Notes: a model not told the origin generated them from the letters alone. A stretch of DNA of 64,000 nt from Cydia pomonella (GCF_033807575.1 NC_084726.1:2108001-2172000), one strand, 5' to 3'; numbered from the stretch's first letter, positions 1 through 10,811 are shown. Translations and numbers: made by a program.

Positions 1-760
1 ACTCCATCATGAGACCCTGGACTTTATCTAGATTGATGATGCTCGTCAGGGCAAATCTATTGAGCCCGAACACGATGAGGTTATGATGAGTAGTTTAGGA
101 GTTCTGGTGACCAACTCCTGACTCCATCATGAGACCCTGGGCCTCATCTAGATCGATGGTGTTCATCAGGGCAAATCTATTGAGCCCAAACACGATGGAG
201 TTATGATGAGTAGATTAGGAGTTCTGGTGACCAGCTCCTGACTCCATCATGAGACCCTGGACCTCATCTAGATTGATGGTGCTCGTCAGGGCAACTCTAT
301 TGAACCCAAACACGATGGAGTTATGATGAGTAGATTAGGAGTTCTGGTGACCAGCTCCTGACTCCATCATGAGACCCTGGACCTCATCTAGATTGAAGGT
401 GCTCATCAGGGCAACTCTGTTGAGCCCAAACACGATGGAATTATAATGAGTAGATTAGGAGTTCTAGTGACAAACTCCTGACTCCATCATGAGACCCTGG
501 ACCTCATCTAGATCGATAGTGTTCGTCAGGGCAAATCTTTTGAGCCCAAACACGATGGGATTATAATGAGTAGATTAGGAGTTCTAGTGACCAACTCCTG
601 ACTCCATCATGAGACCCTGGACCTCATCTAGATCGATGGTGTTCGTCAGGGCAAATCTTTTGAGCCCAAACACGATGGGATTATAATTAGTAGATTAGGA
701 GTTCTGGTGACCAACTCCTGACTCCATCATGAGAACTTGGACTTCATCCGGGTCAAAAAT
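1..760. repeat. 120-bp satellite array (left end cut by window)
   Basis: Six complete units of exactly 120 bp start at 1, 121, 241, 361, 481 and 601, followed by a partial unit of about 40 bp. Each unit opens with ACTCCATCATGAGA and ends with an AACTCCTG or AGCTCCTG block. Units differ by scattered substitutions and I see no indels. Although 120 is a multiple of three, no frame stays open through a unit, so it is not coding. The array continues past the left edge; its last unit decays at about 757. Confidence 0.95.
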
Positions 761-802
761 AATAATGCAAACCCTAACGTAATTTCAAGTGAAAATGCGT
801 TT

Positions 803-999
803 TTCAGAAAATCGCAGCCAAATAACACTAGACCTTACTCATAGTGTTGTGTTCCTGCCGGTGAGTAAGGTTGCCAGAGCTCAACGAGGGGCGGGAGGGG
901 GTTAGGGTCGGCAACGCGCATGTAACTCCTCTGGAGTTGCAGGCGTACATATGCGGGCCGTATGCTTGTTTGCCACCGACTTAGTATTAAAAAAAAAGT
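803..999 (+). mobile_element. LINE 3'-end fragment, 'TTGCCACCGACG' family
   Basis: Shares the blocks GTGTTGTGTTCCTGCCGGTG, GGCAACGCGCATGTAACTCC and TGCTTGTTTGCCACCGAC with copies at 13403, 38717, 45356, 52005 and 61394 (same strand) and 18891 and 62201 (opposite strand). It ends in a short A-run, as expected of a retrotransposon 3' end. It is truncated at its 5' side and has no ORF. Confidence 0.75.
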
Positions 1000-2105
1000 A
1001 ACAGAAAATCCATCAATAAGCGAGTCTGTTAGGCATACTGTAAAAAATGAACTTTTATTAAGATTTTCTAATCGCAGTATATAGCACTTCTCGGAACTCC
1101 GTAGCTGATTACGATCGCAACGAATGCCTGACAATCGAGCACAGGTCCGTCCTCTAAGCGCGCTCCGCGCGGACTGAGAGCGGGGCGTCGCTGCTGCGTG
1201 ATTTATACGTGTTTTAAAAAAATATAAATTTACGGCAATGTAGGTCCCATAGTTACGATTTTTTTTTTATAGGTTAACATAAAGTTACAGTTTGCTATAA
1301 TATTATTTTTAAAGCAAAATATGCGTACAATTTGCGGAAATAAAATATAATAAAACCCTGTTTTCGCCAAAAAAATGAAGAAAACTCGGAAGGTATTTTA
1401 TCAGTTTTTTCAAATGAATCTTCGATTGTTAATCATTCCAGCCCCTCGTACGAGATATGTTGAATCAAATTGTAGTCATTCATGTACCAAATGATTCTTG
1501 TTTATAGCAAAATTGAGAACCGAAACGCCACATCTCACTGCAAAATTTGGAAAAGACTCCCAAAAAACCTCATTAAAAAAGAGGTTTAAAAGAGAAAATG
1601 AAAATTTGAACTGTTGGAGCCCCTAGTTTAGGAAACGATTATTTAAGTACGTTATCAGTTTTTGAATAAATACTAATAGTTACGTCGTAATCTTGAATGA
1701 AAAAGGAAGCATTTTACAAAATACGCTCGTCTGTAGGAATAAGGACTCTTAAAAAGGTACCAAATTGTTGCTTATCATAAGGATACATTTATACAAATAA
1801 CCTGTCAGATCGTCCTTATTACAAGCGACAATGTTGCGTGTTTTGCTTGAAAACGACATAAATATATCATATGAAATAATTCTAGTCACCCTTTTTTGAA
1901 AAAAAAAAAAAAACATTGATCTGCGATTAGAATTTAAGATTTTGATCTTTTGATTTGATTGAGACATTTTCTCACCTAATTACCAAAATTATTGACTTAT
2001 GGATAAAGGGTACCTTTAGACATATAATATAGCAAACCAATTAGCTATAAAATCAGTCTAGGTACCAAGTATATTTGTCTGTCAAATAGTCCTCGACTCT
2101 GTAAT
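1000..2105. other. AT-rich non-coding stretch
   Basis: No supported gene. A short GC-rich patch lies at about 1140-1200. Around 1756-1890 the sequence resembles the 138-bp MITE at 26447-26584: both hold a block reading roughly CTTATCATAAGGATACATTTATACAAATAACCTGTCA in parts. It is probably a diverged relative of that MITE. Confidence 0.4.
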
Positions 2106-2109
2106 AAGC

Positions 2110-2231
2110 CTTCTTCTTCCTCGCGTTGTCCCGGCATTTTGTCCGGGGCCCGCTTGATAACTAATCCTAAGATTTTGCGTAGGCACTAGTTTTTACGAAA
2201 GCGACTGCCATCTGACCTTCAAACCCGGACA
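2110..2231 (-). mobile_element. SINE-B fragment (3' part)
   Basis: Matches the 3' half of the tRNA-derived SINE seen complete at 50018-50325 and 44701-45024: CCTCGCGTTGTCCCGGCATT, then GGCGTAGGCACTAG-like and GAAAGCGACTGCCATCTGAC blocks. It lacks the tRNA-like head and runs straight into the repeat at 2234. Confidence 0.75.
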
Positions 2232-2233
2232 AG

Positions 2234-2446
2234 TCCGAGTCGGACTCGCCCACCGAGGTTACCGTACTTTTTAGTATTTGTTGTTATAGCGGCAAAATAA
2301 ATACATCATCTGTGAAAATTTCAACTGTCTAACTATCGCGGTTCATGAGATAAAGCCTGGTGACGGACGGGAGGACGGAAGGACGGACAGCGGAGTCTTA
2401 GTAATAGGGTCCCGTTTTACCCTTTGGGTACGGAACCTTAAAAACG
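2234..2446 (+). mobile_element. 'GTGCGAGTCGGACTCGC / GGTTCCGTACC' repeat copy
   Basis: Begins with an AAGTCCGAGTCGGACTCGCC block, continues with GTTGTTATAGCGGCA and TTCATGAGATAAAGCCTGGT, then a GGACGG-rich run, and ends with GGGTACGGAACCTTA. The same block order occurs at 57883-58113 and 10812-11083 (reversed) and, in longer variants, at 33750 and 43458. It is non-autonomous, with no ORF. Confidence 0.8.
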
Positions 2447-2582
2447 AGGAAGCGCTTCGAGAAAAGGTATGTTAGGCACTACCGTGCCCCCAGATTGCTC
2501 ATTTTATATGAAACACCCGGTATATGATAATTTCTATGATAGGTAGGTAATCTCATTGCGGCCTTATTGAAAAGCAAATTTT

Positions 2583-3431
2583 GTCTTCTTCCTCGCGTTG
2601 TCCCGGTATTTTGCCATGGCTCATGGGAGCCTGGGGTCCGCTTGGCAACTAATCCCTAGAATTGACGTAGGAACTAGTTTTTACGAAAGCGACTGCCATC
2701 TGACCTTCAAACCCAGAGTGTGAACTAGGCCTTGTCGGGATTAGTCCGGTTTCCTCACGATGTTTTCCTTCACCGAAAAGCGACTGGTAAATATCAAATG
2801 AGATTTCGTAGATAAGTTCCGAAAAACTCATTGGTACGAGACGGGGTTTGAACTCGCGACCTCCGGATTGAAAGGCACATGATCTTACCGCTAGGCTACC
2901 AGCGAAGAGATCTCTATATGGTGTAATAGGGAGCCTGGGGTCCGCTTGGCAACTAATCCCTAGAATTGGCGTAGGAACTAGTTTTTACGAAAGCGACTGC
3001 CATCTGACCTTCAAACCCAGAGTGTGAACTAGGCCTTGTCGGGATTAGTCCGGTTTCCTCACGATGTTTTCCTTCACCGAAAAGCGACTGGTAAATATCA
3101 AATGAGATTTCGTAGATAAGTTCCGAAAAACTCATTGGTACGAGACGGGGTTTGAACTCGCGACCTCCGGATTGAAAGGCACATGATCTTACCGCTAGGC
3201 TACCAGCGAAGAGATCTCTATATGGTGTAATAGGGAGCCTGGGGTCCGCTTGGCAACTAATCCCTAGAATTGGCGTAGGCACTAGTTTTTACGAAAGCGA
3301 CTGCCATCTGACCTTCAAACCCAGAGTGTAAACTAGGCCTTATTGGGATTACTCCGGTTTCCTCACGATGTTTTCCTTCACCGAAAATCGACTAGTAAAT
3401 ATCAAATGAGATTTAGTAGATAAGTTCCAAA
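2583..3431 (-). mobile_element. SINE-B with 304-bp internal tandem duplication (2.6 units)
   Basis: The block GGGAGCCTGGGGTCCGCTTG recurs at about 2625, 2929 and 3232, a period of 304 bp. The first two units each include the tRNA-like head (reverse complement: box B-like GGTTCAAACCCCG and box A-like TAGCCTAGCGGTAAGATC). The third stops at about 3431 without a head. Only the first carries the 3' tail CCTCGCGTTGTCCC. Units 1 and 2 are almost identical and unit 3 is more diverged, so the duplication of unit 1-2 is recent. Confidence 0.85.
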
Positions 3432-3536
3432 AAAATAGATAAGCTTATTTTTATTTTTTTTTAATTTATTTAGGCAACAAACAGTCTACAACGCAACAAC
3501 ATATACAACGCGTGTATTTTACAACGCTTTTTTTAT

Positions 3537-3736
3537 GGTACAGTCAGCATCAAAAGTAGCGGATGAAACAACGCGCCAAAAGTATCTGATATTCGGGATA
3601 ACTTTTCCAAATATAGATGAATTTCTAGAATTCGCGTTCCAAAGTATATCTTTTACAGTCTTTGTTGTTCTATATTCAAGACATCACTTTTTGTTAAGCT
3701 GTTACAGAATTAATTTTGATGCTGACTGTACTACAA
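3537..3736. mobile_element. MITE, TIR GTACAGTCAGCATCAAAA
   Basis: Starts with GTACAGTCAGCATCAAAAGT and ends with the near inverse, TTTTGATGCTGACTGTAC. Internal blocks (ACAACGCGCCAAAAGTATCTG, GACATCACTTTTTGTTAAG) are shared with copies at 17789-18017 and 51156-51635. The short ORF inside is incidental. Confidence 0.85.
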
Positions 3737-3769
3737 AGTTTTACAGTATATTATAACCCTTTAAATTTT

Positions 3770-4065
3770 CTACACATGTTACGTAATGTGCTAATTATCA
3801 AACTACAGCGGTAAAGTAGCACCATATGTACTGTAATAGTACATTACGATACAAGTGCGAAAAATAGGAATTCTAAACGAGTGGCGATAAAAAAACAGGA
3901 CCGAAGGGAGTGTTTTAAATCGACATGAGTTGCGAATTACCTATTCGCACATGTATTATAGTACATATGTATATGGCCCTTTAAATTTTCGACACAGTAA
4001 CGTAATATGCTAATATTCGCTCTAGTGCGGTAAAGTAGCACCATATGTACTGTAAAACTACTTAT
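3770..4065. mobile_element. MITE-like repeat (CATATGTACTGTAA family)
   Basis: Contains GGTAAAGTAGCACCATATGT twice, at about 3810 and 4029, plus GGCCCTTTAAATTTTC. The same modules occur in reverse order at 19235-19475. It looks like an internally rearranged non-autonomous element, with no coding capacity. Confidence 0.6.
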
Positions 4066-5720
4066 GTATGTATTTTATTCGAACAAAAAACTCAGACCAT
4101 AAATATAAAGATCGTATGTAAAGGGTGATTCTATCGCGGTTTTGATATTCAGATTTGATTGAATTGAAACATTGAACCATAAACTGTAACCGTCCGTTAC
4201 AATTTACGGTTCAATTTTTAATGGTTATTTTTCAATAAAGACAATTCTAATATCAAATATCAAATATCAAACATTTATTCAGCAAATAGGCCACAGGGGC
4301 ACTTTTACATGTCCATTTTTACAAACAATAAATTAAAAAAAAAACAATTACAAATATCGAATCTATGAAATAATAAATACTTTATTAGAGATGTATACTG
4401 TCTCTAAATGTCAAATTACACAAAAAAAAAACTATGATAAAAAAATAAAACCATAAAATACTAAAATTCTTTAGAGATGTATAAGTTTCTAAGTGTCAGA
4501 GATAAAATATAAAAAATATATTAAATTATCCTTAGAGATGTAGAGGGTCGCCAAGGCTTGAATTCTTATATAAATAATTAAAAGACAAAAAAAATAAAAC
4601 AGACAAGAACCGAATGAAGTGTCTCACGTTAATGTCACTCAAAAGTAAAGTTACATACTTTAACATAACCTGTACCCCGTGTAAGCTTAAACAGACCGGT
4701 CTCCACAAACAGCACCCGTTCACGAGTATGACGTGTATCTCAGCCATCGCCTCCCTCAACCTTCATTCGGGAAAGTGGCGACCCGATCAACGACGCCACC
4801 GTAAGTAAAGACTTTTAAGCGAGCATGACATATTAACAATAATATTCGGTCAACACTGCCAGCGTTGATCTGCTTACCTTTTTCTAATAAAAATATAGAT
4901 ATTTCTTCCAGTGTGGAATCGTTCTAAACTTGCCAAGTTTCTAAACCCAAAGGAAATCAACTACTAATCGAGGTTCAACATACCTGTCCCCGACTAAAAA
5001 ACTAGTCTCTCCTTCCGTATGAACTACTTCTATGACCCTTACGTCACTGTGTTATCTATTAAATCACGGGTCTATCTCATTTGGTTCTTGTTTTTACAAT
5101 GTCCAATATTACTTGAACTAACCTGCGGAGCGAAGCATTAGCAAAGACGGGTCAATTTAAATTGGTGAATTACCTTTTAAAATGTAAGATCTATCAAAAC
5201 TGGTCAGGTTTTAGTTTCTAGTTTAAATTGAGCTGTAGTATGGTGGAGAGTATTAGGAGAGAAAGATCAGGGGTAAATGGTGACTTTTTCTAGGGGTCAA
5301 TAAACTAGTGTGAGCGAGACGACCTTATCAATTATCGATGGAATATGGTGGCGCTTCTTGGATTACAGGGTGTTTAAGTTATGACAATTTGTGACTTATT
5401 TTATAACCCCTTTCAGATTTAGTGTTACGGGGTAGGTTGTAAGAAGTTATTTTGATATTTTTTTGTTAATTTCGTGGCCTAAAAAATGCCTGGTTTATTA
5501 AAAAAAAAATACAAAAAATCAATACCTGGTGAAAAATTAACGATTACATACTTTAAACATATTATCACACATTACGGACACTAAGGTTAAAAATAATTTT
5601 GGTTTTGAAAATTATAGTAAAATAAAATATTTTTAATTAAAAGTAAAATATATATGTGTGTGAACTAAAACAACAGTAGCAATATAGCACGTTGTGATAG
5701 ACTTTAGCACATGTTATTAA
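4066..5720. other. Long AT-rich non-coding stretch
   Basis: Poly-A/T rich, with no supported gene. A GC-richer patch at 4660-4800 is followed by a GTAAGT at about 4801. It lacks a convincing acceptor and reading frame, so it is not called as an exon. Confidence 0.4.
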
Positions 5721-5727
5721 AAAAAAA

Positions 5728-5936
5728 CCGGCCAAGTGCGAGTCGGACTCGCGCACAAAGGGTTCCGTCCCATTATCTATAAAAACGAGCAAAAAATCAG
5801 GTTTGTTGCATGGGAGCCCCCTGAAATATTTATTTTATTCTGTTTTTTAGTATTTGTTGTTATAGCGGCAACAGAAATACATCATCTGTGAAAATTTCAA
5901 GTGTCTAACTATCACGATTCATGATACAGCCTGAAA
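5728..5936 (+). mobile_element. 'GTGCGAGTCGGACTCGC' repeat, truncated
   Basis: Starts AAACCGGCCAAGTGCGAGTC, then GGGTTCCGTCCCATTA and GTTGTTATAGCGGCAACAGA. It breaks off after the TTCATGATACAGCCTG block without the closing GGAACC end. Confidence 0.75.
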
Positions 5937-6004
5937 GTACTGAAGTAACGTTAGTGATAATTACGTATAATTTTGTGATATTCTTTTTGTCATTTTACTG
6001 TGTA

Positions 6005-6130
6005 TTCTGACCCTGCACCAATTAGGATCTTTTGGTTTGGCTCATGGTTGACTGGTAGAGAATGCCTTCTGGCATTAAGTCCGCCATTTGTACTCTTCAT
6101 GTATTGTGCAATAAAGTTTAAATAAAAAAT
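6005..6130 (+). mobile_element. LINE 3'-UTR fragment with poly(A) end
   Basis: Contains GGTTGACTGGTAGAGAATGCC and GGCATTAAGTCCGCC, then TTGTGCAATAAAGTTTAAAT with an AATAAA signal, then an A-rich tail. Antisense copies lie at 6655-6775, 28110-28225 and 45880-46005. It is the 3' tail of a non-LTR retrotransposon. Confidence 0.7.
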
Positions 6131-6402
6131 AAAAAAAATAATTATAAAAGAAAATTAAAATAAAATAAATTAAATAAATTTCGTAAATTCAGAGCAGCCT
6201 GTGAACGTGCAGCGGTCCATATCCGCACACGCACCTGCCTCCAACCGCCAATCACGAGCTTCTATTATTATTATTTTTTTTATCTTTAAATTTGAATGGC
6301 GGCGCTACTCTTTGATTTGTGATGTGATAAAATAATTAAAATAGGTCAGGCGCAATGATGATGTGAGAATTGTCTACAACATACATGGTCACAATCATTT
6401 GA

Positions 6403-6626
6403 CGACTGGTCTGGCCTAGTGGGTAGTGACCCTGCCTATGAAGCTGATGGTCCTGGGTTCGAATCCCGGTAAGGGCATTTATTTGTGTGATGAGCAAAGA
6501 TATTTGTTCGTGAGTCATGGATGTTTTCTATTATTATATATATCATTGTCCCACAAAAAAAGCCTTCTTGGCTTACCGTGGGACTTAGTAAATTTGTGTA
6601 AGTATGTCCCTATAATATTTATTTAT
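6403..6626 (+). mobile_element. SINE-A (tRNA-derived), full length
   Basis: The head has box A-like TGGCCTAGTGGGTAGTGACC and box B-like GGTCCTGGGTTCGAATCC. The body has TTTGTGTGATGAGCA and GAGTCATGGATGTTTTCTAT, and the tail has ACTTAGTAAATTTGTGTAAG and TCCCTATAATATTTATTTAT. Other copies are at 24921, 35288 (reverse), 56112, 56857 and 58500. Confidence 0.9.
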
Positions 6627-6654
6627 AACCGAAGTTTAAAAATTAGGCAGGTAA

Positions 6655-6775
6655 AAATGATTTATTTAATCTTTATTGCACAAAAGAAAACCTTACAGTA
6701 CAAAAGGCGGACTTAATACCATGAGGCATTCTCTACCAGTCAACCATTGGGCAAAGCAGAGAGATTGTGGGGGAA
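6655..6775 (-). mobile_element. LINE 3'-UTR fragment (antisense)
   Basis: Reverse complement of the tail at 6005-6130: TTTAATCTTTATTGCACAA, GGCGGACTTAATACCATGA and CATTCTCTACCAGTCAACC. It abuts SINE-A. Confidence 0.7.
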
Positions 6776-6867
6776 AATGTACCACTGCTAGTGATAAATA
6801 AAAATATCGATTCAAGTGTTATCGATGTTGATAGAAAGCAATTTCTAAATCATTATAACAAATGTGA

Positions 6868-7190
6868 TTCATCCTTGAAGTAAACATTACTATCCTTGAA
6901 GTACACGTTACCATCCTTGAAGTAAACATTACCATCTTTGAAGTAAACATTACCATCCTTGTAGTAAACACTACCATCCTTGAAGCATACATTACCAACC
7001 TTGAAGTAAACATTACAATCCTTGTAGTAAACACTACCATCCTTGAAGCATACATTACCAACCTTGAAGTAAACATTACCATCCTTGTAGTAAACACTAC
7101 CATCCTTGAAGCATACATTACCAACCTTGAAGTAAACATTACCATCCTTGAAGTAAACACTACCATCTTTGAAGTAAACATTATTAAACT
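6868..7190 (-). repeat. 21-bp minisatellite, open in two - strand frames
   Basis: About 15 copies of a 21-bp unit (CCATCCTTGAAGTAAACATTA and variants). On the - strand it reads as a seven-residue repeat (VYFKDGN-like in one frame, MVMFTSR-like in another). Alternation of GTAAACA, GCATACA and GTAGTAAACA variants gives a higher-order period of 84 bp (four units). Openness in more than one frame is expected when 21 is a multiple of three and the unit lacks stops, so this is not good evidence of a protein. Confidence 0.85.
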
Positions 7191-7244
7191 GTCGCCTGCA
7201 GTATTTCCGGACCGAATCGATCTTCAAACCTTCACAAAAACAAC

Positions 7245-7345
7245 GTACCCTCATCTTAAAGCCCGGAAACTCACTTGTTTTGGTATTGCAGGTGTCCATG
7301 GACGATGGTAATTGCCTAGAATCAGGAGATTTGTCTGCTCGTTTG
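7245..7345 (+). mobile_element. LINE 3'-end fragment
   Basis: Reverse complement of the segment at 19675-19800: shared blocks include GCAGGTGTCCATGG and the terminal GTCTGCTCGTTTGCCTGTT. It has no ORF. Confidence 0.5.
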
Positions 7346-7347
7346 CC

Positions 7348-7480
7348 TGTTCTTCTTCTTCCTCGCGTTGTCCCGGCATTTTGCCACGGCTCATGGAAGC
7401 CTGGGGTTCACTTGACCACTAATCCCAAGATTTGGCGTAGGCACTAGTTTTTACGAAAGCGACTGCCATCTGACTTCCAA
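7348..7480 (-). mobile_element. SINE-B, 3' half, left of an insertion
   Basis: Runs CCTCGCGTTGTCCCGGCATT to GACTGCCATCTGACTTCCAA and is cut inside the sequence. The same SINE resumes at 9259 with ACTTCCAACCCAGAGGG. ACTTCCAA (7473-7480) is repeated at 9259-9266, marking an 8-bp target duplication. Confidence 0.9.
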
Positions 7481-7693
7481 ATATTCGAAACTTTCAGGTA
7501 TTCGAATATTCGATTTTATCTGACGAGATATTCGAATATTCAAATAAAATTCGAATATTATTCGGAAATAAGAAAATGAACCAGAAATCAGTTTTTTTTT
7601 ATCATTCAAAAACTATTTGCACATATTTTTGCAAAAACTAATGATATTTTGCAGAAATCCATTTAATTGACTTGATTTTATCATCCTACTGAG

Positions 7694-7990
7694 ATGCTTA
7701 CTCTTCCATGCATTTACATCTTAGAGTTATGCATATATGTAAGAAAAAACATACATTTGTTCAAAGAGCTACACAATAAAAGACAAAAATATAAACTCGA
7801 ATTACCCGCGCCAAAATTAGAAATATACCGCAAAAGCCCTCATTATGCAGCAATAAAATATTATAATCACCTCCCCAATTATTTAAAAGCAGAGGAAAGG
7901 GTTACTACGTATGCCAAGTTGAAATCGTTCCTTGCTGAAAAAGCATATTATTCAGTAACCGATTTTCTAACTGATAGTTTTATTAAGTAA
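7694..7990 (+). pseudogene. LINE ORF2 C-terminal remnant (Jockey/CR1-like)
   Basis: A 98-residue frame with the pattern common at the end of insect non-LTR ORF2 proteins: LTLPCIYILELCIYV, then KLELPAPKLEIYRKSPHY, AAIKYYNHLPNYLK and AEKAYYSVTDFL. The related frame at 39190-39625 shows the same order of motifs (YNxLP, then KAYYxVxDxL). There is no reverse-transcriptase catalytic region, so it is a 5'-truncated dead copy. It lies inside the insertion at 7481-9258. Confidence 0.7.
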
Positions 7991-8394
7991 GATAGTTTTG
8001 ATCTCCTAAAATTGTAAAGCTAGTTTGTATTTTTTTTAATGATTTATTTAAGCAAATGTTTGCCATACCCTATTAGGGTCCATGAGATACTATAATTTTG
8101 TAACAACTTACTTTTTTACCATGGTGCAATAAACGATTATGATTATGATTATGATGCCCACATTTATAAAAAGGAGTCAAAACGCAAAAATTAGACGTAT
8201 TCAATATTTCTAGCTAAAACTTTTAGTATAAATGCACTGTTGTGTGAATTAATTTTATTATTACTATGTATACCCATCCAAACAAGTAAGAGAAAAAATA
8301 AATTAGTAGGTAATTATTTTCCAATTTACATTTAATATTTATTTTTAGACACTCAGGTGTCTATAAAAAGCGTTTCATTTCATTGTATTTTGAA

Positions 8395-8985
8395 CTGCTC
8401 TATTCCAGTGGTTGTGTGAGAGTAAACGGACAGTTGAGTGGTTTAGCATTGAAAAGTGTTAGGCAAGGATGTGAAGCGGCACCGTGGCTGTTTAATCTAC
8501 TCATGGACAGTAGTTTGCATTGTATCGTTTGAGAAATTTAATGATGAATGTAGGCTGAGAATGAGTGGGTTACTCGACAAATGTGTTTTTAGATGGCCTG
8601 GTATTGCTAGCGTCATCGGGTGAAGAGTTGCAGGAGATGGTAACTAAAATGTATGGGTTTTTGAAAGGAAAGGAATGAAAATAAATGTAAGCAAGACGAA
8701 AGTAATGGTATTTGGAAAGTAAGAAAATATGACAAACTGTGAAATTTTGATTCGTCAAGAAAGAGTGGAACAACTGAAAGAGTTTGTGTATCTGGGAAGC
8801 TTGGTCACTAGGGAAAATTAGCAGGAAAAAGACATTGAAAGGAGAGTAAATGCTGGAGATCGTGTGAATGGGGCACTTAAGAATGAGTGAAAGAAGGCTA
8901 ATAAAGAGAGTGTATTAGGGAGAAGTAGAAGGCGGAGCTGGAAGGAGTAGACCTCGGTGGACTTTGTCTGAACAAATCCTGATAT
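8395..8985 (+). pseudogene. RTE-like reverse transcriptase remnant, broken
   Basis: Translating across stops gives RT-family signatures in order: SVRQGCEAAPWLFN (about 8451-8495), KINVSKTKVMVFGK (about 8678-8720), EQLKEFVYLGSLVT (about 8770-8810) and DIERRVNAGDRVNGALK (about 8830-8880). After an apparent deletion, a C-terminal GRSRPRWTLSEQI-like end follows (about 8940-8980). Several stops and frameshifts interrupt it, so it cannot make enzyme. The motif set fits the RTE clade of non-LTR retrotransposons. Confidence 0.75.
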
Positions 8986-9258
8986 TTTTTTATTTTTGAT
9001 CGAGTTAGGTTTAGTTGTAATTTCACGAAGCCTATTGAGAGGAAACCAATAAAAATATTATTTCCTTCGCATTCGAATACATACCGTTCCTCATTCACTG
9101 TAAAATAGCCGGCAAAACACAGAAACTGTAACTATAGCGGATGAAATAGATATTTTCGGGTAATAAAAAATATTCGAATATTCGAAAAATGAGCGGCTGA
9201 TTATTCGAATATGAAAACAGGTCGGTTCGAATATTCGAATAATCGAATTGGAAGCCTT

Positions 9259-9470
9259 ACTTCCAACCCAGAGGGTAAACTAGGCCTTGTTAGGATTAGT
9301 CCGGTTTCCTCACGATGTTTTCCTTCACCGAAAAGCGACTGGTAAATGTCAAGTGATATTTCATACATAAGTTTCGAAAAACTCATTGGTACGAGCCGGG
9401 GTTTGAACACTTTGAACCCGCGACCTCCGGATTGCAAGTCGCACGCTCTTACCGCTAGGCTACCAGCGCT
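9259..9470 (-). mobile_element. SINE-B, head half, right of the insertion
   Basis: Continues the copy begun at 7348-7480, through GGATTAGTCCGGTTTCCTCA to the tRNA-like head. In reverse complement the head has box A-like TAGCCTAGCGGTAAGAGCGT and box B-like GGGTTCAAAGTG, with a small internal duplication (TTTGAACACTTTGAACCC). Confidence 0.85.
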
Positions 9471-9479
9471 TCTGCACGT

Positions 9480-10811
9480 TTGCCTGTTATATGATAACAA
9501 TTGAACCATGATATAAATAAAAAAACTTCAACAATTATATAAATAAATTACCGCAGCTTTCAGGATGTAGTTACTCAAATTATGCTGAGTTTCTATTTGT
9601 CTGCTATTTCTACTGTAATTGTAATCATTCTCAGCTACCTCAATAACCAATCGAGTCTGGTCTCCGACCACAAATAATTTATACGGATTTAAAGGCCACG
9701 ATATGTTGGTCTCGAATATTCCAAGCTCAAATGAAAAGCTTGTAATTTCAGTTCAAATATCTAAGACAAATGGTCGAAAATAGATGAAAATGTTATATTA
9801 CTTATGACCTTTTGTAACGGAAGAGAAATGCACTTCTAACTCTATGAATAGTTCGGGCAATTGAAATTAATATGGGCAAAGATAATATGATGCACTTAGG
9901 AGATGTTGAAATCAATAATTTACTAGGGAGAGAGGAGATTTAGTGTAGCTAGCGACGGAATATAGATATAGACGAATCACTTAGTACATTTTTGACTTGA
10001 AAGCGGTCTACACATTGGCATATATTTTGTTGCTCGAAGGTTAAGTCGCTCGCTGCACAATAGACGTGGGCTCATTTTTAATTTTGATTCGGACTTATAC
10101 ACCGTGTTTTTATTGGGTTCCGTTAACTCCAGGGTATGGGTAAGTTTAAGGAAACTAATTGGCATAATTAATTTAAAAAAAAAACATTTCTTTATATTTT
10201 TTTATTTTATAGTAAGTAATTAAATGTTGCATATAGCGTTGTTTTAACACGGGCATAACATTTAATTTAAAAAAAACAATCGAAAACTCTGACATAGGTA
10301 TCAATGTAATTTCAAACATCGATCGTCCGAGATAGTACTTACGTTGAGTAGCAAATGTGTGAAATATGTAAATAGGGCCTATAAAGAAAAAAATATATTG
10401 AAATGGAGTAAATTAGAATACCCGTGTCGTTGAGAAAGTTACTTAATTTAAGCTCGGGAATGCAACCTTGAAATTAACGGAAATAACAAAAAAACACGAT
10501 GTATATTAATTCTGGTTCCTTGAGCGTATTTGGAGCTAAACTAGGAAATTTACTATTAATAGAGCGCTTGTAACCTTTTTTGCCACTTTTGTGTTATTTC
10601 TAGGAGAAAAAAGCTTCCCAAAATTTCCTTACATTTTTCAAACTTTCCTTTTTGTTACCGTCATACTAAGTATATGGGGAAATGGTAACACAATAGGAAA
10701 AAAAAATCTGGGACATTTTTTTATCCCATTAGGATCGAAACAGCTCGTGATTCTGAGTAGAAAAAACACAAAATGTATAAATAAATACAAAACTAATAAA
10801 CGTGGCATTTT
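9480..10811. other. Non-coding stretch, nothing recognised
   Basis: AT-rich sequence with short chance ORFs only. I see no repeat family shared with the rest of the window and no credible exon. Confidence 0.4.

Larger units (their letters stand above)
7481..9258. mobile_element. 1.78-kb insertion with TATTCGAATA-rich ends
   Basis: Occupies exactly the gap in the split SINE-B and is flanked by 8-bp ACTTCCAA duplications. Both ends are packed with ATTCGAATATTCGAA-type palindromes (7481-7560 and 9170-9250), which I read as subterminal repeats. The outermost bases do not form an obvious long perfect TIR. An 8-bp duplication fits a hAT-like or related DNA transposon, but no transposase is present. 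The interior holds two LINE remnants (7694-7990 and 8395-8985), so it is probably a non-autonomous element that later received retroelements. Confidence 0.7.

Noticed and set aside
835..1134. 99-codon - strand ORF
   Set aside because: Its latter half overlaps the LINE 3'-end repeat at 803-999; the same chance frame appears at 52177-52380.
4532..4808. Overlapping ORFs on both strands with a GTAAGT at about 4801
   Set aside because: No convincing acceptor, no domain, and both strands are equally open; too weak to call an exon.
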